A DNA stretch of 33,285 bases from NCBI GenBank assembly GCA_017525245.1, contig JAFXTE010000067.1:1-33285 (forward strand), written 5' to 3'. The position numbers and the translations under genes were made by a program. Positions 1 to 7,592 of this stretch are shown piece after piece (the first letter of the stretch is position 1; every line of letters starts with the position of its first letter). Below the pieces are notes generated by a model. That model saw only the letters and a program-made list of their open reading frames with translations. It did not search any database and was not told the DNA's origin. Origin of the DNA: Bacteroidales bacterium (GTDB taxonomy: Bacteria; Bacteroidota; Bacteroidia; Bacteroidales; WCHB1-69).

Positions 1-162
1 GGCCCGCCGAGGTTGCAATCTGTTCAGACGGCGGGCAAACGGACGGAAAGCCGAGTGGCGGCCGGGGTGTTTCAGCGCTTCTGTATTGCCATATAAGTTC
101 CACACTCATCCCGATGGTTCGAATCCATTTCCGTTCACAAACAGAGAATAAATTCAAACAAA

Positions 163-366
163 ATGAAAGAGATTTTAATATTCTACCTGGCCGGATACGC
201 CGTGGCCGCAATATGGACCGCCGTGTGGCTGCTCCGCGAGAAAGTGGAGGAAAGCTACGGGTTCCGTATTCTCTTTTCTATCATCATGGGGGCCCTGTCG
301 TGGGCGCTGGTGACCATATACCTGATGGCCTGGAGCGAAGGAAGGAGGAAACATGACAGGCATTAA
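163..366 (+). CDS. Small membrane protein, two helices
   Basis: This 67-residue protein is unknown. Two hydrophobic stretches are visible, at about residues 3-22 and 34-56, separated by a short charged loop (REKVEES) and followed by a basic tail (GRRKHDRH). That suggests a small double-spanning inner-membrane protein. The ATG follows an A-rich stretch (caaacaaaatg), the usual start context here. Its end overlaps the next gene by 14 bases, so the two are probably co-expressed. It could be an early host-takeover or superinfection protein, but nothing in the sequence fixes a role. I did not find a holin context. Confidence 0.55.
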   Translation: MKEILIFYLAGYAVAAIWTAVWLLREKVEESYGFRILFSIIMGALSWALVTIYLMAWSEGRRKHDRH

Positions 367-538
367 CCTCGCGTTGCTGGCCGCAGCCAAGGGACAGGGC
401 TCGGAGTGGCTTGTGGTGGCCGCCGGCGGGCGCATCGTCCGTGCGAGCAAAGACAGGAAAACCCTCGCCCGCTTCGCCGCCCCTGTGCCGGGGTGGCGGG
501 TGATGAGCGTGGAAGAATATGAACGGAAGTACAACTAA
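353..538 (+). CDS. Small hypothetical protein
   Basis: This 61-residue protein begins inside the end of the preceding gene, preceded by a purine-rich GGAAGGAGG stretch that would serve as a good ribosome binding site. It has an alanine-rich N-terminus, a glycine turn (AAGGRI) and a basic middle, and ends in EEYERKYN. No motif is recognised. It is probably translationally coupled to the upstream membrane protein and belongs to the early cluster. The overlap, the ribosome binding site and the clean frame are the only support. Confidence 0.45.
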   Translation: MTGINLALLAAAKGQGSEWLVVAAGGRIVRASKDRKTLARFAAPVPGWRVMSVEEYERKYN

Positions 539-550
539 AAACAAACAGCT

Positions 551-1366
551 ATGGAGAAACACCAACCCAACAAAACGGAAGAAAACCGTCCGATGATGAG
601 GATGTACATGAGAGACGGCGAATACTTCATATCCGGAAACACGCTGACAACGGATCTGCTGATGCAGGAAGGCGCCGAAAACGCGGAGCTGCGTCACAAT
701 CTGTCAGGCAACCCCTACATCAGCTTCGGCACGGCCGACCGCTACAAGACGGAGGGCGAGATGGAAGCCCGGAACGGGTACCGCGTGATCAAGACGGGTC
801 CCAAAAGACTCGGGTTCTCGCGAAAGAAACTCATTCTCGACATCCTCGACGAATTCGAGCTCAGCCACGACGTCGTCAAGGCAGACTTATACCTGCAGCT
901 GAAATCCGAGGAGAACACCGATCCCGACGCGGTTCTCGACTTCGCCATCGACCGGGTGGCGGTCATCGAGGAGGAAGGCGGGAGCAAAAAGCAGGAAACG
1001 CCTCAGGTGGATCCCGTTCCGGAGAGGAAGGCCGAAGCCGAGAAGCCCACGCCTGCGTCGGCGATGGAGTCCGTTGCCGTTGTCGACGCTCGCGAGGGAG
1101 GCGAAGACACTTCCGACATCTGGATGAAGGTGCTCTACACCGACAACGGGTTCGTCATCCGGGACGACGTCGGCATCATGACCTCGAAAGAATGTGTCGG
1201 CGACGAGCTGGGCGAAGTGCTGTCGAAGGAACTCGGATCCGAAATCCTTGGTGAAATCGAGCACATCGACGAACTCAAGGTCAACAGCTTTAAGAATTAC
1301 CTCGGGTGGAAGGTGAGCGTGCACATCGAGCCCATTGAGTACGGACGACAGTTCTTTGAGAATTAG
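551..1366 (+). CDS. Hypothetical acidic early protein
   Basis: This 271-residue protein is not recognised. Residues 1-135 are mixed and include a basic KRLGFSRKK segment near residue 85. A low-complexity acidic/proline linker follows at about residues 138-172, and then a second compact region from about 190 to the end (DIWMKVLYTDNGFVIRDDVG...). The two ends look like separate small domains. The ATG sits 12 bases after the preceding stop, in an A-rich context (aaacaaacagctatg), as for other genes here. It lies in the early cluster, so a DNA-metabolism or host-modulation role is possible but unproven. Confidence 0.5.
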   Translation: MEKHQPNKTEENRPMMRMYMRDGEYFISGNTLTTDLLMQEGAENAELRHNLSGNPYISFGTADRYKTEGEMEARNGYRVIKTGPKRLGFSRKKLILDILDEFELSHDVVKADLYLQLKSEENTDPDAVLDFAIDRVAVIEEEGGSKKQETPQVDPVPERKAEAEKPTPASAMESVAVVDAREGGEDTSDIWMKVLYTDNGFVIRDDVGIMTSKECVGDELGEVLSKELGSEILGEIEHIDELKVNSFKNYLGWKVSVHIEPIEYGRQFFEN

Positions 1367-1401
1367 ATTCGAGATACAATCACCAAATAAAACCAAACAA
1401 T

Positions 1402-1701
1402 ATGAAAGAAAAAATTAAAGTTATCAGAATGGTTTGCGGAATGCTCCGGAAGAAAAACACCGGCATCATCTTATGCAGAGACTCAAAAAATAGTCTGTTT
1501 TATGCCAATGGAAAAGGCAAATCCATAGCTGTAGAGATAGCGGAAGCTATGGGTAAAGATAAAGATATTCGCGAGGTTTTTGCTTCCGGTGTGCTTGTTC
1601 ACATACTCGCAGATGGATCCGTACCAGCCCTGAGTGAATCAGGGTTGCTCGAGCTGAAAAAAATCTTGGAAAAGACTATTGCGGAAGGAGGGGCGAGATG
1701 A
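1402..1701 (+). CDS. Small hypothetical protein
   Basis: This 99-residue protein has a basic N-terminus (MKEKIKVIRMVCGMLRKKNTG) and a mixed alpha/beta pattern ending in a helix (LLELKKILEKTIAEGG). No family is recognised. The leader (aataaaaccaaacaatatg) is A-rich and lacks a Shine-Dalgarno sequence, which is normal in Bacteroidota. Its codons are more AT-rich than those of its neighbours, hinting at a separate origin. The stop overlaps the next ATG by 4 bases (ATGA), so the two are translationally coupled. Confidence 0.5.
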   Translation: MKEKIKVIRMVCGMLRKKNTGIILCRDSKNSLFYANGKGKSIAVEIAEAMGKDKDIREVFASGVLVHILADGSVPALSESGLLELKKILEKTIAEGGAR

Positions 1702-2114
1702 AACAGTTCGACATCGAGAAAGCGAAAAACGGGGCGGCCGTGTGCCTGCGCGACGGCACCCCGGTGAAGATCCTGGACTTCGACTACAACGGAAATATTC
1801 TGTACGAAATCGTACGACACGGAATAAAGAATCACTGGATTGCGAATAATGAAGGCGTATGTATCGATCCGTTCGATGACATGTGGCTTCCTAAATATAA
1901 TTTATATATGGCCCCCGTGTACGGCTTTATGAACGTGTACAAGAACGAAGCAAACATGATATTGGTGGGCGGCGTGATCCGCGCCACGCTTGAAGAGTGC
2001 ATCGGAGCCGGGAAGGACGCACCCATGGAGAACCTGGAATGGTTCTGCCACGCACGGGTGGAGCTGCTGGACGAGAGGGAAGAGGAAGAGAGAATCCGTC
2101 GCCATGATCAATGA
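1698..2114 (+). CDS. Small phage protein with conserved N-terminal strand region
   Basis: This 138-residue protein starts with MKQFDIEKAKNGAAVCLRDGTPVKILDFDYNG. From memory, this resembles the N-terminus of small proteins often annotated as hypothetical in Bacteroidales phages and integrative elements. The middle (YGFMNVYKNEANMILVGGVI) continues that resemblance, and a charged helix closes the protein. The function is unknown. It overlaps the preceding gene by 4 bases and the following methyltransferase gene by 11 bases, so it sits inside one tightly packed early transcription unit. Confidence 0.5.
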   Translation: MKQFDIEKAKNGAAVCLRDGTPVKILDFDYNGNILYEIVRHGIKNHWIANNEGVCIDPFDDMWLPKYNLYMAPVYGFMNVYKNEANMILVGGVIRATLEECIGAGKDAPMENLEWFCHARVELLDEREEEERIRRHDQ

Positions 2115-2580
2115 CGGAAAACCCATATTGGACGCGGCATGCGGAAGCAGGATGTTCTGGTTCGACAAAGACAACCCACTGGTCGATTTCCAGGACATCA
2201 GAGACGAGACGTGCATGCTGAGCGACGGGCAGACGTGCATCGTGAGTCCGAACATCATCGGCGACTTCACCTCCATGGCCATGCCGGACAAAAGCTACAA
2301 ACTCGTGGTGTGGGACCCTCCGCACCTGGTGTGGGCAGGCAAAGCCAGTAACCTCTACAAGATGTTCGGAAAACTCAACGACTGGCATGTCGATTTGAAA
2401 AAAGGGTTCGACGAATGCATGCGGGTTCTTGACGACTACGGTGTGCTGATTTTCAAATGGTCAGACACACAACTGAAGGTCAAGACCGTCATCAAGGCCA
2501 TAGGTCAGGCACCGCTGTTCGGACACAAGACCAGCCGACACTGCATTTGGATGGCGTATATGAAGATACCACAAGAATAA
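2104..2580 (+). CDS. Phage SAM-dependent DNA methyltransferase
   Basis: The protein has 158 residues. A SAM-binding motif I-like segment, ILDAACGSRMFWF, lies at residues 8-20, and a catalytic DPPH tetrapeptide (motif IV, DPPY-like) follows KLVVW near residue 65. A late strand GVLIFKWSDTQ and the ending LFGHKTSRHCIWMAYMK match compact phage methyltransferases found in gut Bacteroidales phages. By family, it would transfer a methyl group from SAM to DNA bases, which can shield phage DNA from host restriction. The ATG at 2104 is chosen over an upstream in-frame ATG because residue 1 leads directly into motif I and only this start gives a short overlap with the preceding gene. The target sequence cannot be told. 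Confidence 0.75.
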   Translation: MINDGKPILDAACGSRMFWFDKDNPLVDFQDIRDETCMLSDGQTCIVSPNIIGDFTSMAMPDKSYKLVVWDPPHLVWAGKASNLYKMFGKLNDWHVDLKKGFDECMRVLDDYGVLIFKWSDTQLKVKTVIKAIGQAPLFGHKTSRHCIWMAYMKIPQE

Positions 2581-2606
2581 ATCATTCACCAATAAAAATC
2601 AGAATT

Positions 2607-2924
2607 ATGGAAAAAAACATGGACTTCGGCGGTGCGATAGCCGCCCTGAAACAAGGAAAGAAAGTGACACGCAAAGGATGGAACGGCAAGGGCATGTTCC
2701 TGTGGCTCAAAAAAGGCAACATGATCGAGTCGTCATGGTGCAAGGACCCGATGCTGAAGAGCATCTGCGACGCGAACGGAGGCAAAACGGAAGGCCTGCC
2801 GACCGTCTGCATGAAGACCGCCGACAACAAGGTGCTCACGGGCTGGCTGGCCTCGCAGACCGACATGCTGTCGGAAGACTGGGAGGTCGTTGAAGATGAG
2901 GAAGGAGGCAACGGACATGATTGA
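2607..2924 (+). CDS. DUF2829 / Tad2-like protein (candidate anti-Thoeris)
   Basis: This 105-residue protein matches the DUF2829 family along its length: FGGAIAALKQGKKVTRKGWNGKGMFL at residues 7-32, then a late MKTADNKVLTGWLASQTDMLSEDWEVV block. Established knowledge: characterised phage members, called Tad2, sequester the cyclic ADP-ribose signal of the Thoeris defence system. Whether this copy binds the same molecule is inference. Between the two conserved blocks lies a short loop with CKDPMLKSICDANGGKTEG. The ATG at 2607 follows an A-rich leader and is the first residue that fits the family; an upstream in-frame extension overlaps the methyltransferase. It sits directly after the methyltransferase, giving a two-gene counter-defence patch. 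Confidence 0.8.
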   Translation: MEKNMDFGGAIAALKQGKKVTRKGWNGKGMFLWLKKGNMIESSWCKDPMLKSICDANGGKTEGLPTVCMKTADNKVLTGWLASQTDMLSEDWEVVEDEEGGNGHD

Positions 2925-3378
2925 AATCGTAAAATTAGAGGAAGTCACGCCGACTGCGAGCGGCGTGAGTGCCAGGACCGGAAATGCCTGGCAGAAGAAC
3001 GAGATCGTGGTGCTCACCACCGGCGATTGGCAGAAGCGTTTCCGCCTCACCTGCTTCGGCGACGTGTGCGCCAAGGCGGCGGCCATCGAGCCCGGTACCA
3101 TGGTGCAGGTGCAATTCAGCATCGAGCAGCGTGAGATCCCTGCCAAGGGCGACCGCGCTGCCTTCTGGGTGAACGACGTGAACTGCCACGGCATCACCCC
3201 GTACGTGGCGCAGCCCCTGCAGGCGCAATACGTTCCCGCGCAGCCGGCACAGCCCCAGTACCAGCAAAGCCAACCGGCTCAACCGGCGCAGGCGGCACCC
3301 GCCCCGTCGCAGCTGCCGCCCACACAGGCGAACATACCGTTCTCACCCCAATCGAAAAACTACGGGATGCCCTACTGA
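2917..3378 (+). CDS. DUF3127-type OB-fold (single-strand DNA-binding-like) protein
   Basis: This 153-residue protein starts MIEIVKLEEVTPTASGVSARTGNAWQKNEIVV and continues with a TTGDWQKRFRLTCFGD strand pair. This is the pattern of the Bacteroidota DUF3127 OB-fold proteins thought to bind single-stranded DNA. The N-terminal ~95 residues form the fold. The C-terminal ~60 residues are a disordered Q/P/A-rich tail with QPAQPQ repeats, ending in NYGMPY, much as SSB proteins carry a flexible tail. The ATG at 2917 is preferred over 2890 because AAGGAGG lies nine bases before it and the family starts there. It overlaps the preceding gene by 8 bases. A role in replication beside the primase-helicase is likely. 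Confidence 0.7.
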   Translation: MIEIVKLEEVTPTASGVSARTGNAWQKNEIVVLTTGDWQKRFRLTCFGDVCAKAAAIEPGTMVQVQFSIEQREIPAKGDRAAFWVNDVNCHGITPYVAQPLQAQYVPAQPAQPQYQQSQPAQPAQAAPAPSQLPPTQANIPFSPQSKNYGMPY

Positions 3379-3578
3379 CCTTGACACTTAGCGTAATGGA
3401 GAACCGCTCTGCAGATATAGTCGCTTTTGCTGCCGGAAACCGACTCCAGGATATCGACAACCTCCTGGGTGGCGCACACCGCGTATTTTTTCGCGGTGGT
3501 GGCCTTACGCCCGGCACCTTCGCGCCGTCCGCCCCGGTTCTCCGTCTTCGTGATCTGATCTTTGTCCATACTATTCAT
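3372..3578 (-). CDS. Small probable DNA-binding protein (ribbon-helix-helix-like)
   Basis: This is the only minus-strand gene I support. The product has 68 residues (65 if started at the second Met). A basic GGRREGAGRK segment is followed by a strand-helix-helix pattern (AVCATQEVVDILESVSGSKSDYICRAVLHYAK), as in small Arc/CopG-like regulators of Bacteroidales phages and conjugative elements. A TATCTTTG promoter box lies about 215 bases upstream on the same strand. It ends convergently with the OB-fold gene (7-base overlap) and is divergent from the 3892 gene. That placement suits a switch regulator. An upstream in-frame extension to 3671 exists but reads through a GC hairpin and looks non-coding. 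Confidence 0.55.
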   Translation of the reverse strand: MNSMDKDQITKTENRGGRREGAGRKATTAKKYAVCATQEVVDILESVSGSKSDYICRAVLHYAKCQGQ

Positions 3579-3586
3579 AATTTTGG

Positions 3587-3594
3587 TATTTTTG
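3587..3594 (+). promoter_or_regulatory. Bacteroides-type promoter box, rightward
   Basis: TATTTTTG matches the TAnnTTTG box and is followed by GCAGCCTCGAAAA, the same TTTGC...CGAAAA start region seen at other promoters here. A TTTG lies at 3561-3564, 22 bases upstream, a reasonable -33 element. It would drive transcription toward the 3892 gene and the primase through a 290-base leader. It lies just upstream of the minus-strand gene, so the two would interfere. Confidence 0.45.
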
Positions 3595-3618
3595 CAGCCT
3601 CGAAAACCCAAAGAGGGA

Positions 3619-3643
3619 AAAGGGGGAGGGTCAGTCCCCCTTT
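3619..3643. terminator. Nine-base-pair GC hairpin in control region
   Basis: AAAGGGGGA (3619-3627) pairs perfectly with TCCCCCTTT (3635-3643) across a 7-base loop. Read on the minus strand, the stem is followed by a T-rich TTTTCCC stretch, so it could attenuate or terminate the leader of the minus-strand gene. On the plus strand only three T's follow. It may equally be a regulatory hairpin. Confidence 0.4.
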
Positions 3644-3792
3644 GCTCCCGTTTAGAAAATCCCAACCTCAAAGGTTATCATCATTTTCCAAACTTTCAAA
3701 GAAATTCGTAGTTTCATATTTCTTTGGGTTTTCGTTTTTCCTACTCTTTACCGTTTTCGGATTCCCGTGTCGTTCATCCCTGAAAGACATGG

Positions 3793-3800
3793 CAAAGATA
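3793..3800 (-). promoter_or_regulatory. Bacteroides-type promoter box, leftward
   Basis: On the minus strand this reads TATCTTTG followed by GCC, a clean TAnnTTTG box with the usual GC start. No canonical TTTG -33 element is visible at the expected distance, so an activator may be needed. It points at the minus-strand regulator gene ending at 3372. The 3640-3890 stretch is AT-rich and otherwise without genes. Confidence 0.45.
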
Positions 3801-3891
3801 CAAAATATTTTGATATAATTCCAACTTTTTCAAAACAAAGTTATCAACAATTTTGATTCAACTTATTAACAGTCAATAAAATTTACAAGAC

Positions 3892-4185
3892 ATGGGTACT
3901 TTATTCAATCAACCTGAAAGGTTGCAACACTTTATAGATAGAGAAGATTTATTATATGAGGTCGATAAAATAATAGATGTTGCAGAAGATAGTGGTTTAG
4001 ACATAGATAAAGTCATCGACATATACAAAGCAGCATCCATTAATAGATTCATAGATTGCTATGTAGAAGATGGTGACGCTTTTGATGAACAAATAGCAGG
4101 CATTGGGGAAATCTTAAAAAGAATCGAGAACTCTATAAGTAACATATCATGTTCTTTAGAAGAGGCATTTCCACAAAATTCTTAA
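3892..4185 (+). CDS. Small acidic hypothetical protein
   Basis: This 97-residue protein is acidic and probably all-helical (DREDLLYEVDKIIDVAEDSGLDIDKVIDIYKAASINRFID...). Its DNA is clearly more AT-rich than the primase gene that follows. No family is recognised. It is the first gene rightward of the AT-rich control region and lies 29 bases before the primase. The short gap contains a palindrome (CAGAATT, 3-base loop, AATTCTG) at about 4188-4204. An accessory or regulatory role in early expression is possible. Confidence 0.5.
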   Translation: MGTLFNQPERLQHFIDREDLLYEVDKIIDVAEDSGLDIDKVIDIYKAASINRFIDCYVEDGDAFDEQIAGIGEILKRIENSISNISCSLEEAFPQNS

Positions 4186-4214
4186 TTCAGAATTCTTAAT
4201 TCTGCTTTGAAAGC

Positions 4215-7200
4215 ATGATCACCAAGGAAATCATAGACACCATCAAGTACCGCGCCGACATCGTCAGTGTGGCAAACGGCCTCGGACTGAACCTTAAGAA
4301 ACAAGGCCGCTTTTATGCCGCCGTGTGCCCGTTCCACGACGACCACGACCCGTCGCTGAAGATCAACCCGCAGACCGGCAGTTACAACTGCTACGTGTGC
4401 GGTGCCCATGGCGACGTGTTCGACCTGGTGATGAAGCTCCGCAACTGCGACTTCATCGAGGCCGCCAAGGAGCTGGCCAAACAGTACGGCGTGGAGATCC
4501 AGGATGACCATAAGCCGCAGGATCCGGAAAAGGAGCAGCGCAGGAAATCATACGAGGAGGCAATGAAGATGGCCACGGAATGGTTTCAAGAACAATTGTG
4601 GGCGTTTATGGAACAACCTGCGTCCCCGCAGGTTGATAAGGAACCGGCCGCCGAAGGTGTAGAGACGCAAAATGTTGCGTCTCCAAAGAACCGACGCTCG
4701 GAGGCGTCGGCTCCTACACCTCTCGATTATGCCCTTGGCCGCTTCAAGGAAGAGACCCTGAAGACCTGGCACATTGGCTACGCGCCGGAGAGCTGGGGAG
4801 GTTTGAAAGACCACCTCAAGGCAAATGGTGTGGACCAGGAGACCGCCATCGAGCTCGGACTGTTGAAGCGCAACGAGAAAGGAAGCGTGTATGACGTTTT
4901 CCGGGGACGGCTCATGTTCCCGATCCGCGACGTAAGAGGGAAGGTCATCGCCTTCTCCGGGCGCGACCTCACGGGAGCCGCAGCCGAAAAGAAGACCGGA
5001 AAGTATGTGAACAGTCCGGAAACGCCACTCTACAAGAAATCCATGACTCTGATGGGCCTCGACGTTGCGCTGCCCGCCATCCGCAAGTACGACGTGTGCG
5101 TGCTGGTGGAAGGCAACGCCGACGTCATCCACATGCACCAGATAGGTGTCCACAACGTGGTGGCCGCCTGCGGAACCGCCCTCACCGACGGGCACATCGA
5201 GCAGATAAGCCGGTTCACCCAAAACATCGCACTGCTCTACGACAGCGACACCGCAGGACGCAACGCGGCCGAACGGTCTGCCCAGCTCATCACCGACAAA
5301 GGACTGAACGCCATCATCCTAACCATCCCAGACGACGAAAACGGTCTCAAGCAGGACCCTGACACTTTCTTCAAAAGCACCGCCCAGTTCAAGGAGTTCT
5401 ACAACTCCTACAAAAAGAGCTACTGGACACTGTTGGCGGAGATGAAGGCGGAGAACTGTGAAAACGACGAGATGTACCGCGCCCGAACCATGAAGGAAAT
5501 CGCCAGTCTTTTCTACAAACGCGGTGACAGCGAGACAGCCACCATCGTGGACGAACTTTCGAAAATCATCGGCAAGAAAGCGGTCTGGAACAAGACCATC
5601 AAGGAACTGAAGGACGGCGACCGGGAGAAGGAGCGCGAAAAAGCCTACAACGAACGCAGCGCGGAACAAAACGAGATGTTCACCAAGTACGGTTTCTACG
5701 TTCGCGATCACTGCTACTGGTTTCATTCCCTCAAGGGCGAGGGCATGTTCCAGGGCAGCAACTTCGATTTGAAGCCATTGTTCCATATCGAGAGCACTGT
5801 GAACGCCAAGCGGCTTTACGAAATCACCAACACCTACGGCGTCACCAAGGTGCTGGAGTTTCCACAGAAAGACCTCATATCACTGTCGGCGTTCAAGCTG
5901 CGGTGCGAAAGCATGGGCAACTTCCTGTTCGACGGCGGCGAAGTGGGGCTGGCCAAGATAAAACAGTATCTCTACGAGAAGACCGAAAGTTGCAAGGAAA
6001 TCACCCAGCTCGGATGGCAGAAGGAGGGTTTCTTCGCCTGGAGCAACGGCATTGTGAGCGACGGCGAGTTCAAGCCGGTGGATGAATACGGCATCGCGAA
6101 GCACAAAGACGAAAACTTCTACATGCCCGCATTGTCAAACTTTTACAAAAACGATCCCGATTTGTTCAAGTTCGAGCGCAGGTTCATCCATGATCCGAAA
6201 AGCGGCACCACTCTGAATGAATGGTGGATGCTGTTCTCAGCCGTATATGGGATCAACGCCGTTGCCGGACTGGCGTTCTACGTGGCATCGCTTTTCCGGG
6301 ATCACATCTACAACCGGGAGGGGTTCTTTCCCATATACAACATCTTCGGTGTTCGGGGTTCCGGCAAAACGGAGATGGCCAATTCCATGATGCAGCTGTT
6401 CGGTCATCACGAAGTGGACGTGTCCATCAAGACCGCCACGCTTCCATCGCTGGCCGACCACGTTTCTCGAACCTCCAACGCGCTTTGCCATATCGACGAG
6501 TACAAAAACGATCTCGAATATGACAAATTAGAGTTCCTCAAGGGATTGTGGAACAGTATCGGGCGCAGCCGCATGAATATGGACAAGGACAAGAAAAAGG
6601 AAACCACGGCGGTGAACTGTGGCGTGATACTTACCGGGCAGGACATGCCCACAGCCGACAACGCCTTGTTCACGCGAGTCATATTCACCAGATTCAGCAA
6701 AACAGGGTTCACCGAGGAAGAGGGAATTTTGTTCAACAGGCTGAAGACGATGGAGAAAAAAGGTGTCACAGGCATCACCAACGAAATCATCATGCACCGC
6801 GAAGAGTTCCTAAAGCTCTATGATGCCAACAGAGGGCAAGTATATGAGGACATGGGGCGCATGGAAAAAAAAGGCGAATACGAAGACCGTATCTGGCGCG
6901 GATGGGCAATTCTGATCAACGCCGTCAAGACTCTCTCCACTCTTTTCCGCATAGACATCGGCTATGACTATGCCCTTCGTGAGCTGTGCGGGATGATGAA
7001 GAAGCAACAGACGGAAGCCAGAACCGAAAACGACGTGGCGGTGTTCTGGCGAATGGTATCCGTGTTGGCAAAGAACGGCGACATCGAGGACGGGTACGAC
7101 TACGTTGTGAGAACAGATTCCCACTTCAAATTCGAGAAGCTGGAGATCAACCGGGAGCAAGACGACCCCCTGAAGGTGCTGGCCATCGAGATTGACCGAT

Positions 7201-7481
7201 GCGTGTCGCTCTACCGACAACTTGCAAAAAAGGAAGGGGTGAAAACCATCCTGGACAAAGGGACTCTGGAATACTACCTGGTCAATTCTCCGGAATACAT
7301 TGGCCGATGGCCGAAACGGATGAAGAAAAGGGTGGACAAGCTGCAAGAAAGCACCGCCCAGGTCAATCCTGTCAACGGCGACATCAAGGTGCAAACATAC
7401 GTGCCGCGCCTTTTCGCTTTCGACTACGACCGCGTCGGGATAGACATCGCCACGAAATGGGAGGCGGAGAACGAGATATAA
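4215..7481 (+). CDS. Bifunctional primase-helicase (DnaG-type zinc finger, Toprim, AAA helicase)
   Basis: This is a 1088-residue replication protein. A CHC2 zinc finger is visible as C38-x2-H41 and C59-x2-C62. A Toprim core follows with E299 in VLVEGNAD and D343/D345 in YDSD. The C-terminal half is a P-loop ATPase/helicase with Walker A GVRGSGKT at 712-719 and Walker B HIDE (D761-E762). It would synthesise RNA primers and unwind DNA at the phage fork. Residues 134-169, between zinc finger and Toprim core, are encoded by two palindromic repeat elements (see repeats), an insertion into a tolerant linker. The ATG at 4215 leads directly into the finger domain. A strong terminator follows 22 bases after the stop. 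Confidence 0.88.
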   Translation: MITKEIIDTIKYRADIVSVANGLGLNLKKQGRFYAAVCPFHDDHDPSLKINPQTGSYNCYVCGAHGDVFDLVMKLRNCDFIEAAKELAKQYGVEIQDDHKPQDPEKEQRRKSYEEAMKMATEWFQEQLWAFMEQPASPQVDKEPAAEGVETQNVASPKNRRSEASAPTPLDYALGRFKEETLKTWHIGYAPESWGGLKDHLKANGVDQETAIELGLLKRNEKGSVYDVFRGRLMFPIRDVRGKVIAFSGRDLTGAAAEKKTGKYVNSPETPLYKKSMTLMGLDVALPAIRKYDVCVLVEGNADVIHMHQIGVHNVVAACGTALTDGHIEQISRFTQNIALLYDSDTAGRNAAERSAQLITDKGLNAIILTIPDDENGLKQDPDTFFKSTAQFKEFYNSYKKSYWTLLAEMKAENCENDEMYRARTMKEIASLFYKRGDSETATIVDELSKIIGKKAVWNKTIKELKDGDREKEREKAYNERSAEQNEMFTKYGFYVRDHCYWFHSLKGEGMFQGSNFDLKPLFHIESTVNAKRLYEITNTYGVTKVLEFPQKDLISLSAFKLRCESMGNFLFDGGEVGLAKIKQYLYEKTESCKEITQLGWQKEGFFAWSNGIVSDGEFKPVDEYGIAKHKDENFYMPALSNFYKNDPDLFKFERRFIHDPKSGTTLNEWWMLFSAVYGINAVAGLAFYVASLFRDHIYNREGFFPIYNIFGVRGSGKTEMANSMMQLFGHHEVDVSIKTATLPSLADHVSRTSNALCHIDEYKNDLEYDKLEFLKGLWNSIGRSRMNMDKDKKKETTAVNCGVILTGQDMPTADNALFTRVIFTRFSKTGFTEEEGILFNRLKTMEKKGVTGITNEIIMHREEFLKLYDANRGQVYEDMGRMEKKGEYEDRIWRGWAILINAVKTLSTLFRIDIGYDYALRELCGMMKKQQTEARTENDVAVFWRMVSVLAKNGDIEDGYDYVVRTDSHFKFEKLEINREQDDPLKVLAIEIDRCVSLYRQLAKKEGVKTILDKGTLEYYLVNSPEYIGRWPKRMKKRVDKLQESTAQVNPVNGDIKVQTYVPRLFAFDYDRVGIDIATKWEAENEI
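4614..4635. repeat. In-frame palindromic repeat, CTGCGTCCCCGCAG family
   Basis: CAACCTGCG and CGCAGGTTG form a 9-base-pair stem with loop TCCC. The 14-base core is identical to the element at 12755-12776, where the outer arms differ but still pair. It is read as QPASPQV inside the primase linker. Confidence 0.7.
4656..4720. repeat. 65-bp MITE-like palindromic element inside the primase gene
   Basis: The outer ends GGTGTAG and CTACACC are inverted repeats. Inside are two hairpins: GAGACGCAA / TTGCGTCTC (4662-4683) and CGACGC / GCGTCG (4693-4709). It is read in frame as a 22-residue linker (GVETQNVASP...APTP). A diverged full copy lies at 20687-20744, half copies at 12377 and 15338. Confidence 0.75.
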
Positions 7482-7503
7482 CAGTCTACGACCTGCATAC
7501 ACC

Positions 7504-7534
7504 AAGACCGCCCTTGCCGGCGGTCTTTTTTTTT
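7504..7534 (+). terminator. Strong intrinsic terminator after primase-helicase
   Basis: AAGACCGCC (7504-7512) pairs with GGCGGTCTT (7519-7527) across a 6-base loop, and the stem runs into an unbroken T tract to 7534. This closes the early replication operon. Confidence 0.9.
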
Positions 7535-7592
7535 GTACCTGAATGGTTGAGAAAAAAAATCAAAAACTTCCAAACGAAAAACAGCCAAAACA

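Noticed and set aside
41-139. tRNA-like segment: GGTTCGAATCC T-loop with a complementary acceptor (GGACGGAA with TTCCGTTC)
   Set aside because: The T arm and acceptor pair, and a GCCG/CGGC hairpin sits where a D arm could be, but I found no anticodon stem-loop between 63 and 112. It may be chance or a tRNA-derived remnant, so no tRNA is called. The whole 1-162 stretch has no supported gene: all three forward frames are partly open without good starts.
3381-3818. Forward 145-codon frame in the control region
   Set aside because: It runs opposite to the better supported minus-strand regulator, crosses a terminator-like hairpin and ends in low-complexity AT-rich sequence.
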